Source: Mucilaginibacter saanensis (lineage in GTDB: Bacteria; Bacteroidota; Bacteroidia; Sphingobacteriales; Sphingobacteriaceae). From it: 64,000 nt of DNA. Of this stretch, positions 20,318 to 29,195 are shown piece after piece (the stretch's first letter is position 1; each line of letters opens with the position of its first letter). Under the pieces are notes generated by a model. It did not search any database. It was not told where the DNA came from and worked only from the letters and a program-made list of their open reading frames with translations. The stretch covers positions 1-64,000 of the forward strand of contig NZ_JACHBZ010000002.1 of the NCBI RefSeq assembly GCF_014200575.1. The letters are read 5' to 3'. The position numbers and the translations under genes are program-made.

Positions 20318-21116
20318 ATAAGCGATGTGGATTACATTATTTCATTACTTGAGGCGATTATGCCGGCATTGCAAAAACAGATATTGAACCGGATACCCTG
20401 ATATGCGCTGCAACGTTTGGCGTGACGACTTGGTCCCTCAGGTTTTTTGTACCGCTGTTATTCCGTATTAAGGGGAACCGGGACCACTGGGGGGAAACAA
20501 GAAAATATCCCTGGAGTGGACAGGTTTGTTTGGTATTGAGATCGGAAGGGGCGGGAAAAGAATATAGTTTGATATGCCGTCTACTTATAAACAACATCAA
20601 GACCAAACAGCCCGGTATTGACGTCATTACAATATTACTCGTTCATAAAAGTTGCATAAAAAGATGGTGGAAAATTAATACCGGCTAATGAAAAATGATC
20701 GTTCAGTCTCCTTGTTTAATCCTTATCAGTAACTTAATTTGAATATAACAGATAGATTTCGGACACATTAACAGGGCTAATTCATGCTCGTCTGTATGTG
20801 CGATGGGCAAATACGATTGGCTGGGTTTGTTCAGTAGCTAATGTCTCTCATGAAATTTAAGCAAGGGGACATATACCTGACAATTCATCATTTTGTTAGA
20901 TCTGAAAATTATCGTCAGTTTCCCGAAGTTATTTCGATGGAATGACGAACCATGGGCTGGATTACTTTTACTGTTTTTTTAGCCGGATTTTGATGGTCAT
21001 CGGGTATCTATCATATCGTTTACATAGGGCTATTGGAAGGAGGGTATGCTTACAAGATGCAGGATTCAGCAATATCGTTTATTGAATTTATAGGGTTCGT
21101 CTGCTGAAATTCTGAT

Positions 21117-21147
21117 TTCACCGGTATCCCTTTTCTATATACCGATA
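21117..21147 (-). repeat. Dispersed bipartite motif, copy 4
   Basis: Minus-strand half-sites TATCGGTATAT and ACCGGTG separated by 11 bases, then AAAT. Confidence 0.6.
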
Positions 21148-21241
21148 CCATTTTATAATTTCTAAGAATAATTCTTTATTTGTTTATTGTTTTTGCGCTG
21201 CAATGAGGCTCGCAGAACAGATATTTTAATCCTTAGTAAAC

Positions 21242-21460
21242 ATGAAAAAAATTTTAACCCTACTGACGATCCTTGTTTTAGGATTCAGCACGTTTGTACC
21301 GCAAACACAGGCAGCCACAATTTATTCGGTACAACAGCATACAGAACATCTCAAAAAGGACGGAACTCCCGACCGACGCTTTAAAAAGAACAAAAGACAT
21401 AAGAAGCATGTGCGAAAGGATGGTAAGCCCGACAGAAGATATAAAGAGAATAAGAAATAA
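21242..21460 (+). CDS. Small secreted basic protein with two KDGxPDRR repeats
   Basis: The protein has 72 residues: a signal peptide (about 1-24, ending TQAA) and a very basic mature part holding two copies of one unit, HLKKDGTPDRRFKKNK and HVRKDGKPDRRYKENK. Short proteins of this kind occur in Bacteroidota and remain uncharacterised. The strong charge suggests binding to a polyanion such as polysaccharide or nucleic acid, which is inference. A clear Rho-independent terminator follows the stop. Confidence 0.8.
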   Translation: MKKILTLLTILVLGFSTFVPQTQAATIYSVQQHTEHLKKDGTPDRRFKKNKRHKKHVRKDGKPDRRYKENKK

Positions 21461-21468
21461 ATATACAG

Positions 21469-21492
21469 AAGCGGCTCCGGTCGCTTTTTTTT
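21469..21492 (+). terminator. Rho-independent terminator of the small basic protein gene
   Basis: A 7-bp stem (AAGCGGC paired with GTCGCTT, including one G-T pair) closes a UCCG tetraloop and runs straight into a row of eight T. It starts 9 bp after the stop codon at 21460. Confidence 0.85.
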
Positions 21493-21679
21493 ATGCTTAA
21501 AAATAGATTTAAAGAATGGACTTTGGTAATAAACCTTTACTCTAGTTCGTGGAAATGATCGGATGCAACTATTCGATTGCCGGATAATTTCCAGGAGAAA
21601 ATTCGTATATAAAGCAAGGAGGGCTTGCCATAACATGCTGTTTTATATCAAGAGTTTTAATTTGTCACCAATAAGCTGT

Positions 21680-23149
21680 TCAGGAGGTGAACAGCGTTTT
21701 ATCATTGAGCTTATCTGCAATGGACTTAATCGAAGTGTCCAGGTTTTCGGCCGAATCACAAAGCGCCCGTTCTACTTCTTGATATGCCTCAAATTTGTTT
21801 TCACTGATTTGTATGATGGTAATAATACCTAAAATATTAGCCAGGTATCTTCTGACCTCGTGGGAATTCATCATAGATATTTCTTCATTTAGCTTGTTAA
21901 ATCTGAGTTCATTGAATTTTTTTCTGATCTGTAAAGATTTATATAACAGAAACAATATAATAATGATCATTGGTGCTATAACTGATAATAATACAAGATA
22001 TTTTTTTCTCACTTTCAGGTCTTTCTCCGCGATAAGATATTTGTCTTTCAGATCATAATATTTTAAGGAAACTAGCATGTTTTCCGAGTTTAATTGTTTC
22101 TCTATATGTAACGAGGTCTGTTCTATGCTTTTTTTGTAATATAATGATGATAATTCGGGATTGTTTTCCTTGTGGTAGATATCTCCCAGCAACTTATATA
22201 ATTTACTGCATAAGTACTTGTGATTTCTTAAATCACCGGTGGCCAGCATTTTGAATGCAATTTTTTTTGCGTTTGCAGTCTGATCAAACTCATAATATGT
22301 TTTGGCCAGTAAAAGATACGTCCCCAGATCATTTCTATCTTTTGGTTCACTAATTAATACCTTGATCTCGTCAATGGCTGCAGGATCTTTTTTTAATAGC
22401 AGTTCCATATATTTAAAATGATGTAAAGCTATCGCATGGTGGAAAGTTTTTTTAGGGCTTTGTAAAGCTTTATCGGTATAATATTGCAGAGAATCACGAT
22501 TACCCAGGTAAAAATAGGCCTCGGCCATATTTACATAAAGCAGAATGGGGACACTGGCTCCTTTTTGATTATGGATCAGGTTAAGTGCCCTATTTAATGA
22601 ATTTATGGACTCGTTGAACAAAGCTGCCTTTGTGTATAAATCCGCCTCATCGACGTAATTTGAAATCCGCTCCTTTATATCTTTTGCGCCAACAAGAAGC
22701 TTTTCTATCATTTTGTAGCTTTCCAACGCCCCTGAATAATCTTCGAGGTCGGTATTTACATATGCCAGCTGGGTCAGCAGCCTGAGTAACTGTTTCTGGG
22801 GAACATCAACAGAGTTCAGTGCTTTGAGGATAAAATATTTCGCATCTTGGAGCCTCATTAACCTTTTGGCATACAGCGCTTCTATTTCATAATAAATCGC
22901 ATTTCTGTTGCTAAGATTAATTTTTGCAACGGCCGCTAATATTTTCTTTCGATTATGGACGATGCTGTCAACAGGGGCGTCCATAATAAAAGATATGCTT
23001 AAGCGGTATAAACGAAATCCGCTTTCCTGAGGGGAGAGTTTTAACGCTCTTTGAATTTCTTCGGGCAAGCTTTCAGTTGCATGAAGAAGGGCGCTGAAAA
23101 ATAATGATATCCATATTAAAATAACGGTTACGATGACCTGAGTTTTCAT
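21680..23149 (-). CDS. TPR sensor protein ending in a DHp-like helix, no ATPase domain
   Basis: The protein has 489 residues: a signal peptide (about 1-24), a TPR-type helical array (about 60-360), one membrane helix (LVLLSVIAPMIIIILFLLYK, about 382-402) and a short cytoplasmic tail. The architecture up to the helix is that of Bacteroidota TPR histidine kinases. The tail carries an H-box-like motif NSHEVRRYLANILGII (His about 430) and a second helix (VERALCDSAENLDTSIKSIA), then stops. The HATPase domain is absent. The gene ends cleanly, and I saw no downstream kinase remnant, so this looks like a finished form rather than a truncation. It may act as a phosphate acceptor/donor or a dimerising scaffold. 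Confidence 0.8.
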   Translation of the reverse strand: MKTQVIVTVILIWISLFFSALLHATESLPEEIQRALKLSPQESGFRLYRLSISFIMDAPVDSIVHNRKKILAAVAKINLSNRNAIYYEIEALYAKRLMRLQDAKYFILKALNSVDVPQKQLLRLLTQLAYVNTDLEDYSGALESYKMIEKLLVGAKDIKERISNYVDEADLYTKAALFNESINSLNRALNLIHNQKGASVPILLYVNMAEAYFYLGNRDSLQYYTDKALQSPKKTFHHAIALHHFKYMELLLKKDPAAIDEIKVLISEPKDRNDLGTYLLLAKTYYEFDQTANAKKIAFKMLATGDLRNHKYLCSKLYKLLGDIYHKENNPELSSLYYKKSIEQTSLHIEKQLNSENMLVSLKYYDLKDKYLIAEKDLKVRKKYLVLLSVIAPMIIIILFLLYKSLQIRKKFNELRFNKLNEEISMMNSHEVRRYLANILGIITIIQISENKFEAYQEVERALCDSAENLDTSIKSIADKLNDKTLFTS

Positions 23150-23553
23150 ACTTAATCTTTTAACGGGACAATGAAATAAAATCTACTAAGTTCGTATGAC
23201 CAGGTATTATATATTGATGGGGTATCAATGAAATGATAAATATATTGATTTAAATTTTTTTATTATGAATGAAATTCAAGTGGATTGAACGAACAATATA
23301 TAATCTTTCTCTAAGCTATGGTGTTTGCGTTTGCCAGCTTTCCAGCAGGTCCTCGTACAAGGATTGATCGTGATTCACAGTCACGGCCACCGGAAGTAAT
23401 GGGCGGCTTTTGTATAAGCCCTCCATCGTTTCGAAGTTTAAGGTGATTCATTTGTTAGATATCTTCCTGACGAATAAAATATTTATTAATTGGCCCGTTA
23501 AAAAATCCTGATCCTTACGATCAGGATTTTCTCCCAAAACAATGTGTTACTGT
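23150..23553. other. Mostly gene-free stretch with a 36-codon frame and a terminator
   Basis: A minus-strand frame at 23316-23426 has very protein-like wording (MEGLYKSRPLLPVAVTVNHD, then SLYEDLLESWQTQTP) but is only 36 codons long. It may be a small gene or a fragment. The right end contains the terminator of the Hc1-like gene. Nothing else is seen. Confidence 0.35.
23499..23530 (-). terminator. Rho-independent terminator of the Hc1-like gene
   Basis: A perfect 12-bp stem (AAAATCCTGATC / GATCAGGATTTT) around a 5-base loop. On the minus strand it ends in a run of T and lies 24 bp after the stop of the gene at 23554-23733. The AT ends of the stem also supply T residues on the other strand. 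Confidence 0.9.
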
Positions 23554-23733
23554 TTATTTTGATTCGCTCCTCTTTTCCAATACCTCCGTACGGACCGATT
23601 GGGCGAGCTCTTTTAATTGTTGCATGGCATTACGCACCCTCGTTCCTGCCGATTTGTTGCCTTTTCCAAAGAATGCGGAGGCGTCTGCCTCTGTTGCGTT
23701 AATCAGTTCTTTCATTTTACTGAAGTTTTCCAT
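23554..23733 (-). CDS. Histone H1 / Hc1-like small protein, 59 aa
   Basis: This short frame begins MENFSKMKELINATEADASA, continues with FFGKGNKSAGTRVRNAMQQL and ends in a KELAQSVRTEV helix. It matches the short Hc1-like proteins widespread in Bacteroidota, which have a helical N-terminus, the K-G-N-x-x-A-G-T-R-V-R motif and a basic tail. They are thought to bind DNA as nucleoid proteins. A strong terminator follows. Length (59 residues) is normal for the family. Confidence 0.88.
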   Translation of the reverse strand: MENFSKMKELINATEADASAFFGKGNKSAGTRVRNAMQQLKELAQSVRTEVLEKRSESK

Positions 23734-23832
23734 TGTTTTTTTAATTTAATAATGAATATATATAGTTGTTTAGAAATTCGGATATTTATTAGCTGACTCT
23801 TTCTGTTTTGCCGTTCTTTGTCTAGGTGATCA

Positions 23833-24045
23833 TTAAGTGACCTGGCTAAACTCCTGAAGTACACTGGTGGTATACGATGATATCTGGTGTTTTGAAGTGG
23901 CAAAGCCATAAACTCTTTTCAAAGTAGTTATACTGATTTTTTTATTTGTTTTTTTATAGATCAGTTCGGATAGGGTTTTACAATGTTGGGGCGCCATCTC
24001 TTCTATTTTCGCAATTCTCAACACTTCTTTTTTTAACGTCAGCAT
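23833..24045 (-). CDS. Small helical protein with Bacteroidota-type N-terminal regulator motif, 70 aa
   Basis: The protein has 70 residues. The wording EVLRIAKIEEMAPQHCKTLS, then KKTNKKISITTLKRVYGFA, resembles an N-terminal domain found on many uncharacterised Bacteroidota proteins, usually followed by a longer domain. Here the protein stops soon after (SVLQEFSQVT), so it is a minimal or truncated form. The I-S-x-T-T-L-K-R-V-Y-G-F-A part looks like a DNA-recognition helix. It may be a small regulator. Confidence 0.6.
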   Translation of the reverse strand: MLTLKKEVLRIAKIEEMAPQHCKTLSELIYKKTNKKISITTLKRVYGFATSKHQISSYTTSVLQEFSQVT

Positions 24046-24176
24046 GGTTTCTCTGGTTTCCGTTCTTGTTGATATTTAAGTCTATTGGTGTTCTATCTTG
24101 TTATTTGGTGCTGATCGTACCTCCTCGCGGCTTGAAAAAGGCAATTATTCGATTGTAAATGGTATGTGGAAATCCA

Positions 24177-24530
24177 TCATCGGAATTCGTTCCCTGTTAA
24201 TCGGTGGGAAGGTTCGTAATAACGTGCGGTGACCGCTTTTTCCAACAGCGTTGGCTTATGTTTATCCAAGAGCCATTTCCACCAAAATTTGTATTTCCGT
24301 GGAAAGACCACACGTTCATTATTGGCCTCTTTTTTCAGATTTTCCATGGTTAATAATTTATACATAACCTTACGCGAGTGGTCCACGACAGAATGAGATT
24401 TTTTGGTGTAACCAAATTGCTGATTCAAGCTCCTGTTGGTTTTGCCGGAAATCAGCAATTGTTCAAATATTTCTATGTGCAGTGTTGAAAATTGTTTCGT
24501 TTTTAAATTAGGTCGGTTTGTTTTTTTCAT
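24177..24530 (-). CDS. Hypothetical protein with possible HTH, 117 aa
   Basis: The protein has 117 residues and is basic. The first half (KQFSTLHIEIFEQLLISGKT, then NRSLNQQFGYTKKSHSVVDH) resembles a LuxR/sigma-4-type helix-turn-helix. The second half (FPRKYKFWWKWLLDKHKPTL) is aromatic and basic. This may be a DNA-binding protein. It has no signal peptide. It lies 131 bp upstream, in minus-strand reading order, of the 70-residue protein at 23833-24045. Family unrecognised. Confidence 0.6.
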   Translation of the reverse strand: MKKTNRPNLKTKQFSTLHIEIFEQLLISGKTNRSLNQQFGYTKKSHSVVDHSRKVMYKLLTMENLKKEANNERVVFPRKYKFWWKWLLDKHKPTLLEKAVTARYYEPSHRLTGNEFR

Positions 24531-24786
24531 AATTTAGTAGATCTTTTTCTGTGCCGACACCGCTTTTTTTTTCTAAACTGTTAACAAGATCATGTTATAG
24601 TTTTGAACCGGTCCGCCGAATATTTGTTAATTTAAGGAAGCCGAAGTAATGGTCAATCCTAATATATAGCCAGCACTTCTTAGATTATCCTCATTCCGGT
24701 TCTTTATCAAATGGTACGACATGAGCCCTGCATTTCAATTGAGTTTTAACGCTGGATTTTTTATTGTACCATGGTTTACCCGTGAC

Positions 24787-24966
24787 TTATTTTTCGTCTA
24801 TTACTTTAACATAATGCGCCTTTTTACACTTGGCACAAAAGTGTTTCTGTAAAGGCAAAAAGAAGAGTAAATGCTTTACAAACCAATTTCTGTGCATCTG
24901 AAAATGAAAGGAAGACCCACATTTCGGGCAATATAACGTAGGCGGAGGAATGATTTCTGTACTCAT
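24787..24966 (-). CDS. Small zinc-ribbon-like protein, 59 aa
   Basis: The short frame begins MSTEIIPPPT and carries two CxxC knuckles, LYCPKCGSSF and HFCAKCKKAHY, separated by a hydrophobic basic stretch (HRNWFVKHLLFFLPLQK). This is a four-cysteine zinc-ribbon pattern. Small proteins of this kind with an RNWF-type linker occur in Bacteroidota and lack a known function. The central hydrophobic stretch could touch a membrane. The ATG start and the pattern support a real gene. Confidence 0.75.
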   Translation of the reverse strand: MSTEIIPPPTLYCPKCGSSFHFQMHRNWFVKHLLFFLPLQKHFCAKCKKAHYVKVIDEK

Positions 24967-25659
24967 ATTTTTATAATTCAGTGTAGTGAATCAACGATAA
25001 GAGCAGCTTAAAAACAGGGCTTTAGTTTTTATGGCTGATGTTATTAAAAAGTTTATGCTGATCAATTGTTTAATAATAATATAATCTCTTAGTTCTCAAA
25101 GATGCAAAGAACTGGTTTACGGGAAAATCCCCAAAAAAAAACAATACTCACATCTACTCTGCATAGGTAATTAAAGGGCTTCCGCAGGTCAAATGCGATA
25201 TTGAAGCTTAAAAAACAGGAGAACTGACCCCGGTAAGACTTGGTCTGTCCGTAATTCTGATTTTATAACGATGTGCGAATGAATTTGTCATTATTCAAAT
25301 AGTTAGAATAACAGCAATCAGCGGGTCAATGATTTATTGGAGGATTATCGTGATGACCAGCCGGATCGGTAGGACTTACAATAAATTGGATCATGCTGAG
25401 ATAAGGCCGGGAATTCGTTGAGGAAATTTAGGTTCCCCGGTGTCGTTGCATCGGGGGGCTGCCCTGGGAAAATATGTGTTGAGATCCAGCGGAGTAGTAA
25501 TGTTTTTTATAGGAACACCCGGGTGAAATTCTGGTATGATTTTTATTAGTCAATTCCGCAGTAAATTCAATAACAATCTTTCGTAATCTTTATTCCGCTA
25601 GGGGGAGATGATCTGGAAGAAATGCATTTAACTTATTTCGGCAAAACAGTGTTCAATAT
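24967..25659. other. Gene-free stretch
   Basis: About 690 bp with no supported gene, RNA gene or repeat. It must contain the promoter of the LapA-domain gene. Confidence 0.5.
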
Positions 25660-25905
25660 ATGCGTATAAAATCAATTTTTCTTATCATTATTACTCTATT
25701 GTTTATCGTGGTTCTCATCCAAAATAATCAGCAGGTTAAGTTTACTATTTTGTTTTTCCAAGTTTATGTTTCGAACCTGGTCGTTATTGGACTTATTGCC
25801 TTGATCGCTTTTATCTCCGGTATATTGCTCGGCAGGCTGCGAAAAGTCAAACCTCGGGGGATGCGGGATTTACCAGGTGACTCCCCGATCAATACGAGAT
25901 ATTGA
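25660..25905 (+). CDS. LapA-domain (DUF1049) membrane protein, 81 aa
   Basis: The protein has 81 residues with two membrane helices (IFLIIITLLFIVVLIQNNQQ, about 5-22; NLVVIGLIALIAFISGILLG, about 39-59), the QNNQQV motif after the first helix and a GILLGRLR turn after the second. This is the lipopolysaccharide-assembly A domain pattern. In enterobacteria LapA/YciS works with LapB in LPS regulation; Bacteroidota homologues are usually stand-alone and of unknown role. The tail is short and basic. Confidence 0.82.
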   Translation: MRIKSIFLIIITLLFIVVLIQNNQQVKFTILFFQVYVSNLVVIGLIALIAFISGILLGRLRKVKPRGMRDLPGDSPINTRY

Positions 25906-27144
25906 CCCAAGGCGGCATGGATTTAGGAACTACCATCGACGGCATCCGTTTTCGGCTGCTTCCCTAATGTTGGCGATTTTATCCGCCAGTTACCCAGTCA
26001 TATTTAGTAAGACGTTCAATTTGCAAATAACCAGTGTTTATTGGCTATTTTGTAATTCCGATTAGCGGTAGCGTATTTCTATCATTGGATTGACCAAGGT
26101 TCAGCCGGAATTCTGGCATTTATTTGTCCCTGCGGTTAACTAAGTTGACGAATAAAAAGATCATTATTTGCATAATTGGAAAAGAGAAATGTAAGCTGGA
26201 AAATAAATGCAAGAGAATTTATGAATACCCAGGACGATGTTATTCCATTAAAGAAACGGTGTTGGGATTGCTTATGCCCACTGGATAGCAACCATGGGGT
26301 ATCAACCTGATAACTGATGAGTTTGAAGCCATTGTAAATGAAACTGAATTAAAAAAACAATAGTTGCGAACAGCTGAAATCCGCACCTTTTCAAGCAACG
26401 GTGAAATGATAGCTTGTGTTGGAACGTTTGCATATTATCCATATATCGTCCACCTTCGCCGAGGATACATAGAAGGAATAACCGCCACGATATGGATAGA
26501 TATTGCCTGCAGCTGATGATTTGAGTCTAATGATTTCGTGGAGATAACAATTGCTAATGAATTATCTACCGGGATTCAGCGAGGTTCTAAATGCCGGATA
26601 TCAACCTTGATCTACCACGGCACAAAATAAGCCTCACAAGAATTCCCGATGAGGCTATTTAAATCTCCAGGGGCGGTACTGATTCAACAATTATCAAGCA
26701 CAGGATAACCGGAGATTGAAGTCTCTCCTAGGAATAGCAGAAATTACATGTAGTCAATTCCCTTTTTGTAGAATTCATTCCCCATTGGCACGCCGGTCAT
26801 TTATAAACATTTGCTCGGAAACCTTTATGAGGTCATCATCTCCTATGGCACGGGGTTTGGATGGAACCTATAATAAAAATTTTTAAAAGAAAGAAGCTGG
26901 GGTGTTAAACAATAAAATAAATAGGGTAAATATGATTTTGATAGCACATATGTTTGATCGAGCCAGATGATCTTGACAGAACAATTTGGTTTGTGCTATT
27001 TGTACTATAAAAAGATAAGACTGATTTACTGATAATAAAAAGGTATGTTTTATCAAAGTGTCAAAAAGTATCATGGCCCTACATTAAAGGTACAACAAAT
27101 GATCATTTGTTAATGAGATGAAGTGAATAGCGATTAGAATCCTG
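25906..27144. other. Gene-poor stretch with possible fragments and an orphan hairpin
   Basis: No intact gene is seen in 1.2 kb. A minus-strand frame without a start codon at 26391-26561 reads like protein (LKSSAAGNIYPYRGGYSFYV, then SSAKVDDIWIICKR). A plus-strand frame near 26220-26365 changes phase in the middle and reads KKRCWDCLCPLDSNHG and then GINLITDEFEAIVNETELKK. Both may be gene relics. An orphan hairpin lies at 26625-26660. Confidence 0.4.
26625..26660. terminator. Orphan terminator-like hairpin
   Basis: An 11-bp stem (AAATAGCCTCA-type arm with one bulged A, paired with TGAGGCTATTT) around a 13-base loop. T/A tracts lie on both sides, so it could act in either direction. No intact gene ends next to it; the nearest protein-like minus-strand frame is at 26391-26561. 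Confidence 0.5.
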
Positions 27145-28098
27145 ATGAATAAAAATCTTAAAATATATATTACGGGGCATAATAATTTAGTTGGATCAGC
27201 TATTCATCGAAAGTTAGAAAAAGAGGGTTATACCAACCTCTTGATTTCTAACGGTTCTGTACAGGATTTGAGAAACTACGTCTGGGTAGCGGATTTTTTT
27301 CAACGAGAAAGGCCTGATTATGTGTTTCTTACGTCTGAGAGTTTAAGGAAACGCTTAGTAAACGATGCCGCTCGTTCAGTTGATTTGTACGAAAGGCTAC
27401 AAGTCCAAAGTAATATTATCCATCTGAGTTATTTAACAGGTGTTAAAAAGCTGATGCTGATTGCCTCTGATTGTATTTCTTCCCAGTTGGCACATCCACC
27501 CATTAAAAATATCTGCCTGCTGGATAGTTTATTTGATGAGACTAATGAATATGCAGTAGCCGAGATTATCGGCATAAAAATGTGCGATGCCTACCGGAAA
27601 AGGTACGATTGTAATTTTATCTCTGTATTAACTGCCAGTTTATATGGATATAATGACAATTATGATTTAAATAATAGTCATATTCTACCCTCGCTGATTC
27701 GCAAGTTTCAGGATGCCAAAATGAAAAAAAACGCAAATATGGCTATACCAGGAGCAGCTGGAGCACTCTTTGAGTTTTTATTCGCAGATGACATGGCAAA
27801 AGCTTGCAAAGATCTGATGATAAATTATAACGGGACAGCTCCTGTTTTTATCGGTAGCGGAGAAGATATTACAATGGAGACCCTTACCCAAATGATTAAA
27901 GATTTGATCAAATATCAAGGAAATATTCATTTTGACGAAACCATTCCTGATATCTTTTTAGGGAAACCTATGAGCATTTCTATATCTCTAAAAAAAGAAT
28001 GGGATCATTTTATCGGTCTGCAAAATGGTATCAAACTGGTCTACCAGGATTTTTTAATGATTCACTATCCCGAAATATTTTTTCAGTCAGATCTATAG
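27145..28098 (+). CDS. GDP-L-fucose synthase-like SDR protein with altered active site
   Basis: The protein has 317 residues, the normal length. The backbone is clearly that of GDP-fucose synthase (Fcl/WcaG): DFFQRERPDYVFL, VQSNIIHLSYLTGVKKLMLI, IGIKMCDAYRKRY and NNSHILPSLIRKFQDAK. The catalytic YxxxK is Y136-AVA-E140, so the lysine that binds the nicotinamide ribose and lowers the tyrosine pKa is replaced by glutamate. The Rossmann glycine motif is GHNNLVG instead of GHRGMVG, and the SSCIYP loop is SDCISS. No GDP-mannose dehydratase (gmd) partner is nearby. It is probably inactive as a fucose synthase, or has a new role. It opens the main EPS block. Confidence 0.85.
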   Translation: MNKNLKIYITGHNNLVGSAIHRKLEKEGYTNLLISNGSVQDLRNYVWVADFFQRERPDYVFLTSESLRKRLVNDAARSVDLYERLQVQSNIIHLSYLTGVKKLMLIASDCISSQLAHPPIKNICLLDSLFDETNEYAVAEIIGIKMCDAYRKRYDCNFISVLTASLYGYNDNYDLNNSHILPSLIRKFQDAKMKKNANMAIPGAAGALFEFLFADDMAKACKDLMINYNGTAPVFIGSGEDITMETLTQMIKDLIKYQGNIHFDETIPDIFLGKPMSISISLKKEWDHFIGLQNGIKLVYQDFLMIHYPEIFFQSDL

Positions 28099-28194
28099 TT
28101 ATAACAAATGATAAATGGATGATCAGGTAAGTCTATAACCCATGAAAAAAATAAACCTCCGGCAAACAAAACATTTACAAACAATATCATACAT

Positions 28195-29130
28195 ATGAAA
28201 CCAACACTTCTTATTTTGGCCGCAGGTATGGCCAGCCGATACGGCAGCATGAAACAAGTTGATGGCTTTGGCCCCAATGGTGAAACTATTATTGATTACT
28301 CTATTTATGACGCCATAAAAGCAGGCTTTGGTAAGGTAAGCTTTATTATCCGCGAGGAGTTTGCAGATAATTTTAAGGCTATTTTTGAGCCCAAACTAAA
28401 AGGCCGTATTGAAACCGATTACGTTTTTCAGAGTTTTGACCTTACCCCTTTTGGTATTAATAAAACTATTGAGCGTGCCAAACCATGGGGTACTGCCCAC
28501 GCGGTACTTGCTGCCCGCAACCAGATAAACGAGCCTTTTTGCGTTATTAACGCCGATGACTTTTACGGTTATGACTCATTTGAAAAAATGGCTAAGTTTT
28601 TAACTACCGAAGTTGCTGATGATACTTACTCGCTGATTGGTTACCAGATTGACAGAACTTTGTCTGACTATGGTTCCGTATCACGTGGTGTTTGTAAGGT
28701 TAATGACGAAGGCAACATGGTTGAAATTAACGAGCGTACCGAAGTTTACTTTAAAGAAGACGGCAGCGTTGCCTATAAAGATGCCACCGGCGAGCACGCA
28801 TTAAGCAATGATACCCGCGTATCGATGAACTTCTGGGGCTTTACTCCGGCCGTATTTAAGCAAAGCGAAGACATGTTCAGAACATTTGTGGATGCTAATG
28901 AAAACAACCCTAAATCGGAGTTTTTTATTCCGTTGGTAGCTGATGAATTAATTAAAGCGGGCACCGCATCTTTTAAAGTTATCCCAACCGGGTCAAAATG
29001 GTTTGGCGTAACTTATAAAGAAGATAAACCAATTGTTCAGCAAAGTATATCAGCGCTGATCGCCAACGGGGCTTACCCTAACGATTTATATGGGGATATC
29101 ATCCATAAGAATTCACCGGTCCCTGCTTAA
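28195..29130 (+). CDS. Sugar-phosphate nucleotidyltransferase family protein
   Basis: The protein has 311 residues. The N-terminal nucleotide-binding signature is LLILAAGMASRYGSMKQVDG, with the metal-site motif VINADDFYGYDSFEK and a second conserved region KSEFFIPLVADELIKAG. This is the NTP_transferase fold that activates sugar-1-phosphates as NDP-sugars; the exact sugar is not predictable. The GC-richer codon choice looks different from the neighbouring EPS genes, as expected of a conserved or differently derived gene. It lies 96 bp after the Fcl-like gene and 65 bp before the first glycosyltransferase copy, and presumably supplies a precursor. Confidence 0.85.
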   Translation: MKPTLLILAAGMASRYGSMKQVDGFGPNGETIIDYSIYDAIKAGFGKVSFIIREEFADNFKAIFEPKLKGRIETDYVFQSFDLTPFGINKTIERAKPWGTAHAVLAARNQINEPFCVINADDFYGYDSFEKMAKFLTTEVADDTYSLIGYQIDRTLSDYGSVSRGVCKVNDEGNMVEINERTEVYFKEDGSVAYKDATGEHALSNDTRVSMNFWGFTPAVFKQSEDMFRTFVDANENNPKSEFFIPLVADELIKAGTASFKVIPTGSKWFGVTYKEDKPIVQQSISALIANGAYPNDLYGDIIHKNSPVPA

Positions 29131-29195
29131 TAAGCAGAACACCGGTCTGTAAGATTTAATAAATATAGAAAAGGAGAACTTGATTTGGACAAAGC

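Larger units (their letters stand above)
20049..21241. other. Gene-poor stretch with two copies of the dispersed motif
   Basis: About 1.2 kb without a recognised gene. Overlapping frames at 20358-20627 (minus) and 20422-20688 (plus) have no recognisable content. Two copies of the dispersed bipartite motif lie here in opposite orientations, at 20278-20317 (plus) and 21117-21147 (minus). Confidence 0.5.

Noticed and set aside
20358-20688. Overlapping frames of 88-89 codons on opposite strands
   Set aside because: Neither reads like a known protein; a GIAKTDIEPDTLICAATFGV stretch in the plus frame was intriguing but could not be extended to a start.
23712-23909. 65-codon minus-strand frame overlapping both the Hc1-like and the 70-aa gene
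   Set aside because: It lies in another phase of two better-supported genes and has no recognisable content.
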